64,000 nt of DNA from Chrysomallon squamiferum (GCA_012295275.1 CM022665.1:24166446-24230445), one strand, 5' to 3'; shown: positions 1 to 13,783, counted from the stretch's first letter. The notes: generated by a model not told the origin, from the letters alone. A program made the numbers and translations.

Positions 1-3000
1 TATATAATTCGATCTGAACACCTACCAGCCTTAAGATCAAAGGCAGAATCGCAAGACTGAGACGTATTTCTATTGCTGTTTATTTTTTAATTTAAAGTTT
101 GTTAAATTATCATCGGCACCACTATCTTAATTGTCTAATTCAGTCAAATTAGGATGCTTGGCTTATTAATGGCAAACCATAATTAATTTGAATTTTTTTC
201 CAGCTTGTCTGGACCCCAGAACGTTTTACAGTCCATAAAGAATATGAGGTGTAGAACTAAAAATTAGTATACACTATGAAAATCACTTTTATCCGAAATC
301 CATTAATTAGATGTCCGCCAAGATTGCCTGGTGCGTCACTCTCAGAGTAGATCCTCTCCAAAACACCCGTCTGTTCTGTATGGCATTTACGCGTTGTTGC
401 TTTTAAGTGTTTTTTTTTTTTTTCAGAATTAGAATTGTTCGCGTAGAAGTGCTTTATAAAATATATTTAAATGCTGAATGTTCATAATAGTTTTTTTCTT
501 TCTACAGTAATATTCTAGATACCAGAATTTTTCTATCTTAAAAAGAGTGTAAATCATAGTTCAAACACTTCTCTTTTGTTTTGTATACCTTTCAAAAATT
601 CTTATAAAATATTTCCAAATTTGAATATTTTATTAAAATATAAATGGATTCTATTTTGTATATTAATTATTGAAATCTTTTGCATCGGCACACTGTAGAA
701 ATATAACATTCAGACATTTTAACACTTCAAAATAAATATATTCAGTCATTAATTAGCGTTAAGTAATCTTAATCCATAACAGAATAAAGTAGAAAAATAT
801 AACAATAATAATTTAACTTAAAAAAAAATAAAAAAATAAACAAAAAATATCTGAAAATAGAATAATAATTACCGTTAGTAAAATTAAAATCAATATGAGT
901 ACATAATAAATATAATGTTTAATTGATAAATTTATAAACTTCTGCTTTGATTTCCTTAAGCAAAACGATTCTCACCTACTGTTGCTATGCGTTTTTGTCA
1001 TCATGTTTCCATGTCGCGTCCATTCATACTGACAAGATTATTTCTCTCAATCAGGCCCACGTCAGTTGGATTCCAAGGTTAACGAATGCAATCCACTTTT
1101 TGAACGTAGGATCATCAAAATATCCTAAAGAACTTCAGATAAAACGATCCCCGTTGTTGAGGGATAACACCACTATCAGTCAAAATTTGACATAATGGCT
1201 ATTTCAGAAGAGAAAATCAGCTAAAACCTTTAAATGCGAAGTTTAGCATGAATTAATGATACCATCTTTTCTGTGAAAAAAATGAAGAAGACAAAGAAGA
1301 AGAAAGAGTTAAATGCAGAAGATGTGAAATGAATACTCTGAGTCAGCTCTCACTTCAATGAGATTTGTCTTAAATAAATTACTTTAGAGCGTTTTCAAGA
1401 CGTTCCAGTTTCAGAAATTCCAGCGCACTGGCTAGTCCCTTTGCGTCGCATGAGTTCATCCAGATTACCAAACTATTGGACTTGTGTCTTTTGATAAATT
1501 GAAATAAATGACTGCAGTGTATTCGGGAGTGCTATTATGTTGCTAGTGTTTGTGATTAACTTCGACCCTTATTCTTACACCTCTCGTGTGGCACTGATTA
1601 ATTTAAAAAAAAAAAAAATTAAAAAAAAAATTACTGTCATCGTCGGTGAGGTTCGTAGACGCCATGGATGTTTTTCATTTTTTTCCTTCATTTGTTTGTC
1701 CTATAGCAGTGTGTTAATTTTCAAGATTCCTCCGAGGATCGCAATAAGACGGGTGAGATTCTATAGACGTCCTTTGAGACTTAGATTAATCCTGCTGATC
1801 TACCGATTGCAGAGTCAGACAGGAAACAAGAGAGATGCAGACCACACTGACACTGGCTGTACTGTTATTCCGCGTCCAATCAATCAGTTGGTTGTTAGTT
1901 TGTTCCTTCACTGCAGAGTTCTAAATTGGGTTTCCCATAAGATTTAAATGTTGTCTTGTTACTGTTTAAAACAAGCCAACGTCAAGTGATGACACTCCGT
2001 GATGAAATGAAAATTCGTTTTTCGATATTAATTTGATACGCTTGAATGTGTTTAGAATCATCTCACTTTATGACTGATTAAGAAAAAAGGTATTTTTTAA
2101 ATTTATTTTCATCATATCTTCGTAATCGTGACCATGATAAAAGATCCATTTTCAAAAACAATCCTTTTATTTGGTAAATTAAGAGCCTTAAAATGTAAAA
2201 CTGCAAGTTAATCGTAGACAACTGGCGTACATTTATTTTGCATATAAATGAATTAATATGTCTTTGTAATCTAAACCATTTCTAGTTAAACTGTGGTACT
2301 GCACTAATAAAGACAATTAGTGCTGGTACGTGTGATGTTATAACTCTTCTGAGAACTGTTAAAGCATCCCTGTCGTGTGCAAATTCTCTCACGTCGCCTG
2401 AGACGACTTTCTGCAATATCATTCTTAATACAACACCGAGACTGGTCAAGTCTGGACTGGCGACTAAGTGGCTTTAACGCAAAACACTAATAACATTTAA
2501 GATGTTATTCCAAAAGCGGTGATATCGAAATGTGTGATTAGTTTAGATTTATCTCAGATAAACATCCCGTGAAGAGCTTGTGTTATTGGGGGAAAAGTCA
2601 TAAATAAACCTCACTGTCTGTCGAAGATCTACATTACTACATAAATCTTCCTAAAAGATAGAAATGGGGGCTTAACTCTTTGCCCTTTTGCCACTGGAAA
2701 AAAAAAAAAATTAGATAATAAACAATAAAACAAAAAAAGTTGATGTACTGATATCCAGCAAATATTAAAACTGTTATTATTAAAACAAAATCTTGCTGAT
2801 AAGCTGAAAATTAAAATAGATATTTTGTATGTGTGTGGTGTTTCTTTGTGGAGTGTCTCGTATATGTTCATTTGTACATCTCTGTCATTCTGTACTACGT
2901 TTGAATTATCTTTGAAGTTACATTTATGTTTAAAACCCTGCTAAGAAAAAAAACAGTATCACTGAACAAAAAAGATAAATATTTAGAAATAAGTGCAGCG

Positions 3001-3552
3001 ATCATAAAACGAAAGATGATCATAGTGAAAACTTCTTTTCATCTTTTTATTTTTTTTTTTTTTTTTTTTTTTTCAAAAATATTATACAAACACAGGAGGT
3101 CGTTTAAATCTCATCTATAATCGTCGTAAATTGACTGCCACTTTAGGTCGACCGTCTTCTTGGATCACAACCAGGAAACCAATAAGTCTAAGATTAGTTC
3201 GTTCTACTTAAAATCAATCAAGTCTTTGAGCAAGTGATAAACTCTAGATAAGCTGCAGTACAAATAGGGCGATTTGTCCTGTGCTGGGCTTACGAGGATT
3301 TTGCGCAGATCCTCTTTGTCGTATATATATATATATACACGAAATTAATTTCACTTCGTGAATTACTGCTTCAGGCAAATGATAGATTTCAGTGTTTGTA
3401 GTGCAGCACTTAAAATGTGTTAGTGATACAACGTTGAAATCGAACTGTTTAAAGCACTTCCATTTCATGAGTGGTTAACTTTATATGTGTTTTACAGCTG
3501 ATGTGTAAGTGTGAGTTCATCTATTTCTCGGACTGTGTATATATATCGATTA

Positions 3553-3562
3553 GTGTGCGCGC

Positions 3563-3624
<62 letters not shown>
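3553..3624. repeat. (GCGC)-(GT)n tract, uninterrupted purine-pyrimidine alternation
   Basis: GTGTGCGCGCGCGCACGTGT followed by about 26 GT units alternates purine and pyrimidine without a break for about 72 nt, with a CpG-rich end. This is a classic Z-DNA-forming composition. No gene overlaps it. Confidence 0.9.
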
Positions 3625-3626
<2 letters not shown>

Positions 3627-5170
3627 ATACAAAATAAAATTTTACTAATAAATCGTAGTTATCACTATAATGAAAAAGTAAAATATAAAAAAGAAATAAA
3701 TTATGAAAAATATTGCAGATATAAATAAATTCGTGTATAAAATATAGAAGATTGCGTTAATTTTTCTTTCACATTTTGTTACATATGGTGCTTAAATATA
3801 TTTTATAACTGGTGTAAGATAATGTTTTGTTTTACAAGATTGCAGCAATAAATAAATAAATAAATAAAAACACCAAAGAAAAATATTAAGATCAAATAAA
3901 AAACAAAGAACGTCTGCTAAACCGTGTTCTAATTTACTATTATTTTTAGACTCGAGATAGTTATCTATAATTCACTCTCGTTTTTTTTTTTTGTATGTTT
4001 TTTTTTTGTGTGTGTCTTTTATCTTTCTCTAACCGACTCTCTTTGTCTGCTTTAGATTATTTTTCTTCTCTTTGTAAAATTCTGGCCTATCAGTTTTCTA
4101 AAACTGTCGAAGAATACTTATTCGGAGATCTCAATAAATGTTACAAAGTCTTAGTGTTTGCAGCTTTCATTTGTATTTTCCACATTAAATGTATTTGTAG
4201 ATAATTTCATTTATTAAAAGAAAGAAGCGCCGAGTCATATCCTAGATACTGTGTTCACGAAAACTGTGTTTAAAGCACGCTCTTTGTGTTGTCAAGTAAT
4301 TATGTTCCCCGAAAATGATTTTGGAAAATCAAAATTATCATAAAGTCAGAATCTACCCGCACTGGCATAAATATTAAAACTATCTTCGCTGGTATAAAAA
4401 CGGAAGTGCCCTCATTAACTATAGCATTAAAAGGTGCTTGTGAAATTTTTCTTTTTCATAAAAAATATTAAAATAGACTAGTATATAATAAAATCAGAAT
4501 CTATACCCTCAAACTAAAACGTTAAAGAATCGTTTATATACATCTCGAATGAAACAAATAAAGTAAATTATTTTTAATTTTTTTTAATTTTCTTTTGTCT
4601 AAATATCTGGTTAAAAAAGCTTTTTTTTTAGAGATAATAATAATTCTTATAACAAGAGTAGTTAATACTGCTATTAACATCAAGTGAGAAACCATGAATA
4701 TCAATCACTGAATTAATTTAATTTTTCTTATTCGTTTTTCTATGGTTTGGGCAGACTGTTATGCATAAGCAGTCAAGGATTCCGACTCTCTTTTTTACTG
4801 ATGACAGTTTCAGATTAATAAACTGGTATTGGAAACATATTTAAAGTTGTTGATCAGAAATCTAGGTTATCTCTCTTACGTTTAGTGTCTTAGAAGATTA
4901 GTTTGAAAGAGAAAAGGGGGGGGGGCAGAAGAAGAAATAAAAGCAGTACATCGAGTCCGGTTCAAACTGATATTTACTACAGTGAAGCTTAGTAAGTGGT
5001 TACTAATCTGCGTATAACTATTGGTAAGGGAGGATTTTATTTTATTTCATTTCAGATTATTCCGTTTTATTTATTATTTCTTCATTTTTCTGGGGTGGGG
5101 GTGGGAGTGGAGAGCTGTAACATTACTATATTTAAAAAAAAAAAGTTTGTGTGTGTGTGTTTAATTTTAA

Positions 5171-5301
5171 TTATTTATTTATTTATTTATTTTAATTATT
5201 TTTTTATTTTTATTTTTTTAATTTTTTTTTTATTTTTTATTTTTTTAAATTATTCTTTTTATTTATTTATTTATTTATTTATTTACTTATTTACTTATTT
5301 A

Positions 5302-5360
<59 letters not shown>

Positions 5361-5361
5361 G
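5171..5361 (+). repeat. (TTTA)n and (ATT)n low-complexity tract
   Basis: TTTA-type sequence with long T runs passes into (TTTA)n, (CTTA)n and then about 19 pure ATT units ending at 5361. The open frame across it (Phe/Ile/Tyr/Leu only) is a by-product of the repeat. Confidence 0.93.
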
Positions 5362-6310
5362 TAATCTGTATAAATGCAATCATACATTGCGTGTAAGAGT
5401 GCCTTGGCTGAAGAACAACGTAGAACAGGCAGATATTTTTTTTATACATAATGCCTCTGTATCTTTTCATACACGATACTGTAATACAAATGTGTAATAA
5501 TTATCTGCTTCTCCGATACCGTGTATGTCATGTACAAACGCAGAACCAACAACGAAACAGTCAAAAGTATTCCTAAGACTGCCACTTCTAACATATTAAC
5601 CTTTTCATTATCATTTTAACATTAATGTATAAAACTATTAATAATTTTATTACACCAAAGATCTGTATGCTCTCTGTCTTGTTTTGTTTTATGGAAGGAA
5701 TGTTTAAGCATCTTCCACTCAGGGCTTAGGAGGAACATTCTAACTGCTTTCATCAGTTGAGGTTTATCAGTTTTCTATTGCACGCTCACAGAATAGGCGT
5801 CGCCTGCTTGAAATTTCTGCACGGTTCAGTCTAATCTACTTTGTATCAGTTAAGTTACTTGCAGTGTCAAGATGTTTGCAGTGGACCAGAATAATTACTG
5901 TTTTGATAATCACATACGATAACTATTTTTGAATTACAATCTAGGTATCGTACATTTTTTCCTCGGTGCCTGAAACATTCATTTAAAATTCGCATACATG
6001 TACAGTATATTAAAACAGTAGGATACAAATAGCCTATTATATCTCCATTTAAAAAAAACTATTCCAGAGTTTAAGGTAAAAGAACAAAGAGAAGAAAAAA
6101 AAAAGAAAAAAAAAAAAGATTCTGTTGACTAAAAGCAGTCACTGTATTGTAGACTCTGTGATCGCCAAGATAGATATATTTGATAAGCTATGACGCTAAT
6201 AACATCACACAAATCATTTCATAGACATAAACCGTCTTTTTTTTTCACCTTCGAAAACCAAGCATATTGTTTCACTGCATCATTAAAATAAAAACTACTG
6301 AAGATAGCGA

Positions 6311-6422
<112 letters not shown>

Positions 6423-7096
6423 TTTATTTATTTTTTTTTTTATTTTTTTTTTATTAATAAAAACTATCTGGTTTGCAACCTAACGAAGCAAATTTCAACA
6501 ACCAAAAAAATAAAAAAAAAAAATAAAAAAATAACAATAATTCTGGTAAATGGGTTTAGCGTTGGTCGCTTGATATAAAATAAATTTTCGTCCTGTCTGT
6601 TTAGATAAAGGATCGTGATAACAAATACAAGATACAATGAACATAGAAGTAGGTGGGATATAATGCTCAATTAAAGTTTAGATTATTAGACTGTTTAACT
6701 TAGCACTTTCATGCTTCAATTGCATAACACACATATGCAGCTCAAAATTGAAAAAAGAACAGGAAATTTGCGTCTCGTGAATAATGAGTAGATTCGGCGT
6801 CGCGACGGCAGATGTACTCTGTTGTACCTCGTATCAGACCCTTCGACCCGACTGCTTTTAATATGTGACTTTATCAACTCCGAGATGATAAAGACGATAG
6901 CATGCTTCAATAGAAGACGGTAATTGAAAATAAATTAAATGCTGATGGATATCAAATACTTTTGTCCTGGTACAATAATGGTTGTTCGTTTTGAGGTTTA
7001 TATGACTTCGACTTATAAATACATTTATCTAGTTTTAATAACACCATAATCAAAGGTGAAACAATATTTTTGGGGAAGATGTCAGTTTGATTCCTT

Positions 7097-7424
7097 AGAG
7101 ATAAAGAATAAACCTGTTCACCTTTTTTTTTTCTTTTTTTTTCTTTTTTCTTTTTTCTTCACAAACACACACCAAAACACACACAGATATCTTTATGCAC
7201 ATGTTCACACTCAGAAACATGTGAAATCATGTTTGTATGTATGTATATGTGTATATTATGTTTGTATGTATGTATGTGTGTATATATATACATACATACA
7301 AACATAATTTCACATGTTTCTGAGTGTGAACATGTGCATAAAGATATCTGTGTGTGTTTTGGTGTGTGTTTGTGAAGAAAAAAGAAGAAAAAAAGAAAGG
7401 TGAACACGTTTATTCTTTATCTCT
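7097..7424. mobile_element. 328 bp foldback (long inverted repeat) element, MITE-like
   Basis: The left arm (7097 to about 7246) and right arm (about 7287 to 7424) are reverse complements over nearly their full length. They begin AGAGATAAAGAATAAAC and end with its complement GTTTATTCTTTATCTCT. Shared inner blocks include TTCACACTCAGAAACATGTG and its complement, and GATATCTTTATGCACATG and its complement. Differences are mainly in the length of the T-rich/A-rich stretch next to the outer ends. The ~40 bp centre is (TATG)/(TA) sequence. No coding capacity. I cannot define a target-site duplication because the flanks are T-rich. Non-autonomous foldback transposon or palindrome-generated duplication are both possible. 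Confidence 0.7.
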
Positions 7425-7490
7425 TTTAATATATATATATACACACACTCACGCACACATATACACACACAAACACATACCTACATACAA

Positions 7491-7571
<81 letters not shown>
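7425..7571 (+). repeat. Compound (TA)n/(CA)n/(GA)n microsatellite
   Basis: TA units, then interrupted CA units, then a pure GA run (about 7497-7571). It directly abuts the right end of the 328 bp foldback element, so the element may have inserted into or seeded the repeat. Confidence 0.95.
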
Positions 7572-7577
<6 letters not shown>

Positions 7578-8241
7578 CATTTTGACGAAAATCTAAATCT
7601 TAATTTATTTAAGAAATCTGACAAATAATATTATAAATCAAATTTTTGGGGCTCATGACGTGAAGTTCAAAAGGCAAGTCACACTGATAATAATTAGAAG
7701 AAAAACCACCACAACAGAATTTCATCCTGTATGTCATACGCCACAGAACAGCAATCACACGTCTGATTTACAAATGTCTGCGTGACTTGTTTCACTGTCG
7801 ACGTCAGTCACGTCATGACAGACATGACGAACTCTGTGGCATAATCGCGAAGACCCACGTCGAGCTCGTCTCCTTGTTTCGGAAAGACGCGTTAATAGAA
7901 GCAGCGTTTGTTTTGAACCAATTACTTTTTGCTTCATTCCACTCGGCTGCTTCGTAAACGAAGAGACGGATATACACTTGTGTTACCTGAAGGACTCGAA
8001 TCACGTGCTTGAACGGCCATTGCTTTCATCTTCTTGCTAATGCACTTCGATTCCTCGACCGAATCATTCGACCTCAGTGATTTCTGCAGGTGCAAAAATT
8101 TGAGCGCTTATTTCATGTTGAAGACGGAAAGGTCACGGTCAGAACTGGAACATAGCATTTTTTATTTCTTCTAATATAGTTCAAGATCATCAGCCGGATA
8201 ATAAGGTAACTGTAATCAGGAATCCCATCCGTCACAAACTT

Positions 8242-8244
<3 letters not shown>

Positions 8245-8278
<34 letters not shown>

Positions 8279-8279
8279 G

Positions 8280-8341
<62 letters not shown>
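8245..8341 (+). repeat. (TA)n-(GA)n microsatellite
   Basis: A TA run (8245-8274) leads through GAGGGAGG into a GA run of about 58 nt (8284-8341). It pairs with the CT run at 8431-8488. Confidence 0.96.
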
Positions 8342-8344
<3 letters not shown>

Positions 8345-8428
8345 TCTGTTGCGAGTTCTTTCTGTTAAAATGTAGAGGATTAACAATGAAAGGGAAAAAA
8401 CCTAATAATATTTCATATTTAATATTTT

Positions 8429-8430
<2 letters not shown>

Positions 8431-8488
<58 letters not shown>
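8431..8488 (+). repeat. (CT)n microsatellite, 29 units
   Basis: A pure CT run of 58 nt, complementary to and as long as the GA run at 8284-8341, with 89 nt between them. Confidence 0.96.
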
Positions 8489-8492
<4 letters not shown>

Positions 8493-9002
8493 GTCAGTCA
8501 CTTCTTTCTATTTATTTCTTCTTTTGCGACCTTCACAAAATGTCGTGAAGAAAAAAGGCTATAACACTTACACAGCAAGACAAATTTGTTCACCGTTTTC
8601 GGTGACATGTAATTTCCTACAGGCCGCTGATTATCTCCGTACACGCTATAGAATAAAAATTTGGACCATTTTAAAACACGTTCCGTGATCTCTCATTGTG
8701 TACAGCTGTAACTGTTTACACCCACCGCACGTGCGCCGAAATGACGTCGACTGGTCGTGATGCGTGTCTTTGAATGTTTGTACCGATAGCAAGACAGGGG
8801 CCATTGTTAGGTGTGTACACTAACACAAGGGCCTCGAGCACCAAGTCTGACATAACAAACAGGGTCTGTCAAATTCAGTTTCATTTGCCAGCTGGCATCT
8901 GTAAATCATCCTAAGTTCTATTCTCCATTCTGCTGAAGAGTTTTGATGCCTTGCGTAACACAAATCATATAATAAAGTGTCACAATACTAAATCCGGTTG
9001 TT

Positions 9003-9005
<3 letters not shown>

Positions 9006-9088
<83 letters not shown>
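9006..9088 (+). repeat. (TC)n microsatellite
   Basis: A pure TC run of about 83 nt. Confidence 0.97.
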
Positions 9089-9091
<3 letters not shown>

Positions 9092-10149
9092 TTTAAGTAC
9101 AAAAATATTATTTGTAAAACTAAGGCAGAATATATATTTGCTATCATTTAAAATTTATGAAACAGTCAACCACGGAACATCTGCTAAAATGGTTCTGTTA
9201 ATATTATTATTATCTGTTTGAAAGGGAAAAGGAAAACAGATCCTTATAAAGGAGGAGAAAAATATTCATACAAATCAAGAATAATAATTCCCGTTCCATC
9301 AGTGTCACCGTACCATTATAGAAAATAAATAAAACTAACCAAAGGTGTTCACAATTTTAACATGGCACTAGCATATTTGCATCCGTCATATACTTAAAAA
9401 CACTTAAGCCTTATAACATGACTACAGCGCCCCCTAAGCAAGTTCTGTGACAGTTACTGACCCTGATCTGAAAGTACAATAACTTTGCTTAGAACTGGCT
9501 GTTTTAGTGAGTCTACACCTGGTCATTGTGTTCAGTGTATTCAGAAACACGTACTTCACCACAAACTAGCAAATGCCCCCTACAACTATATCAAGGCAAT
9601 TATACACAATTACATACCAAGCACGTGTCATACGGGCAGGTGTAAATTTGAAGGGAAAGTGAATGGGGTTCTTTAAGTGCGATAATCTGGATTACTCTAT
9701 GAATTACTTTCAACAGAACATTCGTCCATTTCTGCCCCGAGCTACTGCTGGAACTACATATTAATACAGAGAATTTGTTTCAACAATGATCAAATATTTG
9801 GGCGTGACCGTGTAGCAGATTGAGATTGTTGGTTTTCTCATTTCTTTATCTATAACTTTCCCTGTTTTCAATGTCAGACTGTTTGTTTACTGTTATGATT
9901 ATAAGACTGTTCTCGTTCTTCACAATATTATTAAATCTGATTTCGTTTGATACGAAGTTTTTTTTTTTTTTTTTTTTTTTAGTTGTTGTGTGGTCAGCTG
10001 TTCGTTGTCTTATACATTTCTTTTTAGGAAGAATGTAGATTACAAAATCGAAGTCAGTTATTCAACTTCTCGTTTTTTAATAATTCTAATATATTAAAAA
10101 TGAAGAAGAATTATAATTAAAAGAAAATCCAAATATATTGATTTTGCAA

Positions 10150-10150
<1 letters not shown>

Positions 10151-10214
<64 letters not shown>
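10151..10214 (+). repeat. (ACT)n-(AAT)n compound trinucleotide repeat
   Basis: About 11 ACT units followed by about 10 AAT units, then TTAATTAATTAATAATAATTATAATC. Confidence 0.95.
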
Positions 10215-10976
10215 TTAATTAATTAATAATAATTATAATCATCATCATCTGTAAATCAGTGCGAATGCCGAAAGGATCTTCCCTGTCAAATTTGCTTGTT
10301 TTGTTTTGTTTTATATTTCCACCTAACAATATAACGCACCTCTGAAATGTACTGTTTCTTAGCGAACAATACGAGAAGTAGAAAAACTGTCGTTTAAAGG
10401 AGCCGTCTTGCAAAAGTGTAGTGTTTACCCTTTGGCCAATTCTGTTTTAGTTTGTTCTCAAGTATCTAATTGGGTTCACTCGAATGACAACCAAGTTTGA
10501 ATTGCCTTCAGTGACTAGCTATAACTGACAGACGAAGCTTGATGTAAATCTAACATACGCCTCGGTTAAACGGTTTCACAAATGTGAAAATATTTACTTT
10601 TTAAACTGATAAACACATGTAATCACACTTAATCTCATATTGCAGGCGTAAGTGTCGTACTATAAAGGTTTTCGTTTGTTTTTGGATAACAACGCTAGAC
10701 CGCGTTCCTTTTATTTGTGATATATGGTGGTTTTCATTTGGATTTGTTACGTAGGATCTCTCAACTGATTACTAAACCACTGTTCGCTCTTTTTTATCTC
10801 GAGGATTACATGGGCATTTTGCTATCTTATTTTATAAAGTAACACTGTGTACAATTTCAAATAAGAAGAGCAAACTAGGCTGTTAATGCAGAGAAATTTA
10901 CAGAAGAAACACTTTAATTAACTTATGCTCTTACTAACTGGATGATGACACTATAGGTTATAAGAAACACTTCTGT

Positions 10977-11089
10977 TTCCCCCCTCCCCTTCTTGTCCTC
11001 TCCTCTTTAGTTTTTCTCTTTTTTCTTTTTCTCTTTATTCCTATTTTCTTCCCCTTCCCCTTCTTTTTGTTTTCTTTTGTTAGGAAGTT
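10977..11089 (+). repeat. Polypyrimidine tract
   Basis: About 110 nt of C/T with only a handful of purines, including TTCCCCTTCCCCTTC. It has triplex-forming potential. It lies 300-450 bp upstream of the candidate 5' UTR exon at 11.5 kb. Confidence 0.8.
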
Positions 11090-11399
11090 AAAACAAACTA
11101 GAATAAACTGCAACTAACATTAAAATGTTCGCTCTGCTGGGCTCGCAACAGTTTACTGCGAGACGGTTTGCACTGTCAACTAACAACACTGCGAGTATAG
11201 CCGACTCGATCTTCGTAACTTGTTTATTCATTAATTCTACCTCAGTTTATTGACTCAAGCTCTAGCTCTGCCAGAGAAAGAAGTGAGATTGGAAAACTAA
11301 TTTGTTTGTTAAATTTTGTGGAATTCCACCTTGTTACTAAGTCGCTGTACTTGTTATATACTTTCAGCATACACTGTCGTGTTTACCTGTAGCTGAAGA

Positions 11400-11531
11400 G
11401 AGACAAAGTTTGCACGTGTGCAGTGTATCTAATAACAGGACGGCTGAAGTAACCGAGAAATGACTCGATCCAGTCAGGATATACCTGTACCTTACCTTAA
11501 GCGTCCATTTCAAAGAGATCGCTAATTACAG
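11400..11531 (+). other. Possible 5' non-coding exon ending in a strong donor
   Basis: The sequence at 11528-11537 is ACAG/GTGAGT, a strong donor, preceded by CpG-containing non-repetitive DNA. The ATG at 11460 opens only a 21-codon frame that stops at the TAA before the donor, so any exon here would be 5' UTR with a small upstream ORF. A matching acceptor may be CTTCAG at 21260-21265, just ahead of the exon 1 start codon. The left boundary is arbitrary because no promoter element is recognisable. Low confidence. Confidence 0.15.
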
Positions 11532-13481
11532 GTGAGTCTTTCACATTGTTCTCGTTATCAAGACATTGCATTAATATATTTGTACTTCTGAGAGATATAG
11601 GAAATCACGATTCTTCCATAATGAAGCACAATATATAATCATCAGCATCATCATCAGTATCAACAAAAAATATTATCAGTGATTATATAGCAGTTTGATC
11701 TTTGTACAAATTGTTGGATCCACAAAGAAACACAAAAGACATTATACAGGGATTTTTTAAAAATAAATTTTGGCGAAAGATATTTATTTGAAATTATTCG
11801 AAATAAACCTTGCATAATAAATATGTGCTAGGAAATGTTTTAATTAAGTAAATACAAATGAAAACAGACAAAAGAATATTACAAAGACCATGTCTTCCTT
11901 CAAAATAAAACGATTTTCATTACATTTAGGAATATTTTTCAACACAGCATCCAAAGAAAGTATTATTTCGTTTTGTCGATCCTCAGCAGAAGCGGGATCT
12001 ATTATTATTCGATATTTATCTTTTTTAATTGCTTGTTGGTTTTTATAAAGTTTCTATTTTTTGTTTTTATTGTGTTCAAGTTTACACAGTCATCTAAAAT
12101 TTATCTAAGAAAACAGAAACTTCGTGTCGGCCATTACTTCTGAGCATAAAATAAAATGGATAAATATTACTTACGATATGTTCAAAATTAGAGTATAAAC
12201 GTTTTGGCTTAAAACGAAAACAGTTCAGATCACATGCTGAGAGATAACGTTTCATGGTTGATCAACGACTATAATATATGTCATATTTTATACCATTTAA
12301 CATTACGACTCATACGTGTAGTCACTGAGCCCGGGGCATCCGGTAAGATGGGCTTTTAGTGTGTTGTCGAATCCAATCTTCCCTCCTTGCTTCTTTCATC
12401 CAAAAAAACCCCAACCCAACCCACGACACATTTAACAGCCCGCTTTTCACGGCCGGGTTGGCAGCCGGCTTTAGCTAATGACGTTGTCGTTTGTCAGTGT
12501 TCAACGTGGCAGAAAATCGCCGCCGGCGGCAGCGTCAGAGAAATAATTGACGAGACGGATTACCATGGCGTTTCAAAGACCCAACATCTCAAAATTTTGA
12601 TAAATTTGTTAGGAAGACTTTCTAGAACTGGAAAAAAAATCGCCTTGGGAGTTGCTGTTATCAGTTGTCCAGCGATCTGGATTGCATTTTTTTCTTTCTT
12701 TTTTTATTCAATGAAAAAAGATCAGAATGGGAGTGTGGCGGGAGGCTTGAAGAGCACTCTTTTGTGGAAGAGAGTGCCTCTGTGTGTTTCCCCCAGCTGT
12801 AAACCTTCTTATTGCTTCCGTTCACTGGTGCTGTCTATTTCTTCCAGTACTCTTTCTTTGTCTCCTGCACGCGCAACCTCGTTCTGAGCCTCATTTTGGT
12901 GCCTCGATGTCGGAATGACAACTGAAGACTTGACAGAGCGTGAAACTGAAATTATTTGAAAAAAAAAAAAAAGTTATATGCATAGGAAGTCTGCTTTTTC
13001 AATCAGGATTGTGTAATTTGTTAACGAAAATAATAAGCATTACTTTCGTTGAAAGAAAGAACAAAGAAACAGACGAATTAATTAATTATTTAATTTGTTA
13101 ATTAATTAATCCTTATGACGGATAATTTCACGTTCATGCATGAACATGATTATGATAATATCTAGGTCTTTTGCACAGAATTATCAGGAGAGCGCACAAT
13201 AAATTGAAAAAGTGGATCTGTTTCTGAATCACTGTTATTCTTGAAGTAGGGGCAGCTGGTAGATATTTTCTTGCACTTTCAAAGATTTCCACAATCACTC
13301 AAACAGCACTAGAGATGTCTGAAACGTAGCACACAGAAAAGAGCTATTGTTTAGTTTACTTGATAGAACAGTCATTGTTGGTGGTCCGATTCTGTAGGAA
13401 AAAAAGAGGTAGCAATTCATAAATATTTGTGGGAGAATACGCGTCGGTTTACTGAAAAAGTAATTTGAGTAAAGTTATTTA

Positions 13482-13483
<2 letters not shown>

Positions 13484-13568
<85 letters not shown>

Positions 13569-13592
13569 CTCTCTCTCTCTGGCTCTCTCTCT
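13484..13592 (+). repeat. (TC)n microsatellite with GGCT interruptions
   Basis: A pure TC run to 13566, then two CTCTCTCTCTGG-type interruptions before the tract ends. Confidence 0.96.
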
Positions 13593-13676
13593 TTGTCAAT
13601 CTTTATCTCTTTCATTTTATCAGTTTGTGTGTGCAATTTTTTTTTTTAAATTCAAGTGATGTTCTAATTCATGGTA

Positions 13677-13783
13677 ACACACACACACACAAACACACAC
13701 GCACACACACACAGACACACAGTATAGGTTCATATATACGAACTTGGTCGAAACTATTTATTATCAAAACAACAACAACAAAA

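Larger units (their letters stand above)
9089..13483. other. Gene-free stretch with CpG-containing unique DNA
   Basis: Mostly unique DNA with normal CpG frequency, a poly(T) run at 9958-9980, the ACT/AAT repeat, the polypyrimidine tract and the 11.5 kb donor. A 166-codon open frame at 12387-12887 lies in relatively GC-rich sequence but has no recognisable domain and contains a T-rich hydrophobic stretch. I do not call it a gene. Confidence 0.5.

Noticed and set aside
12387-12887. 166-codon open frame in relatively GC-rich DNA
   Set aside because: No recognisable domain, Ser/Leu-rich end, internal T-run stretch and no splice or neighbour support. It could be worth one database search but not a gene call.
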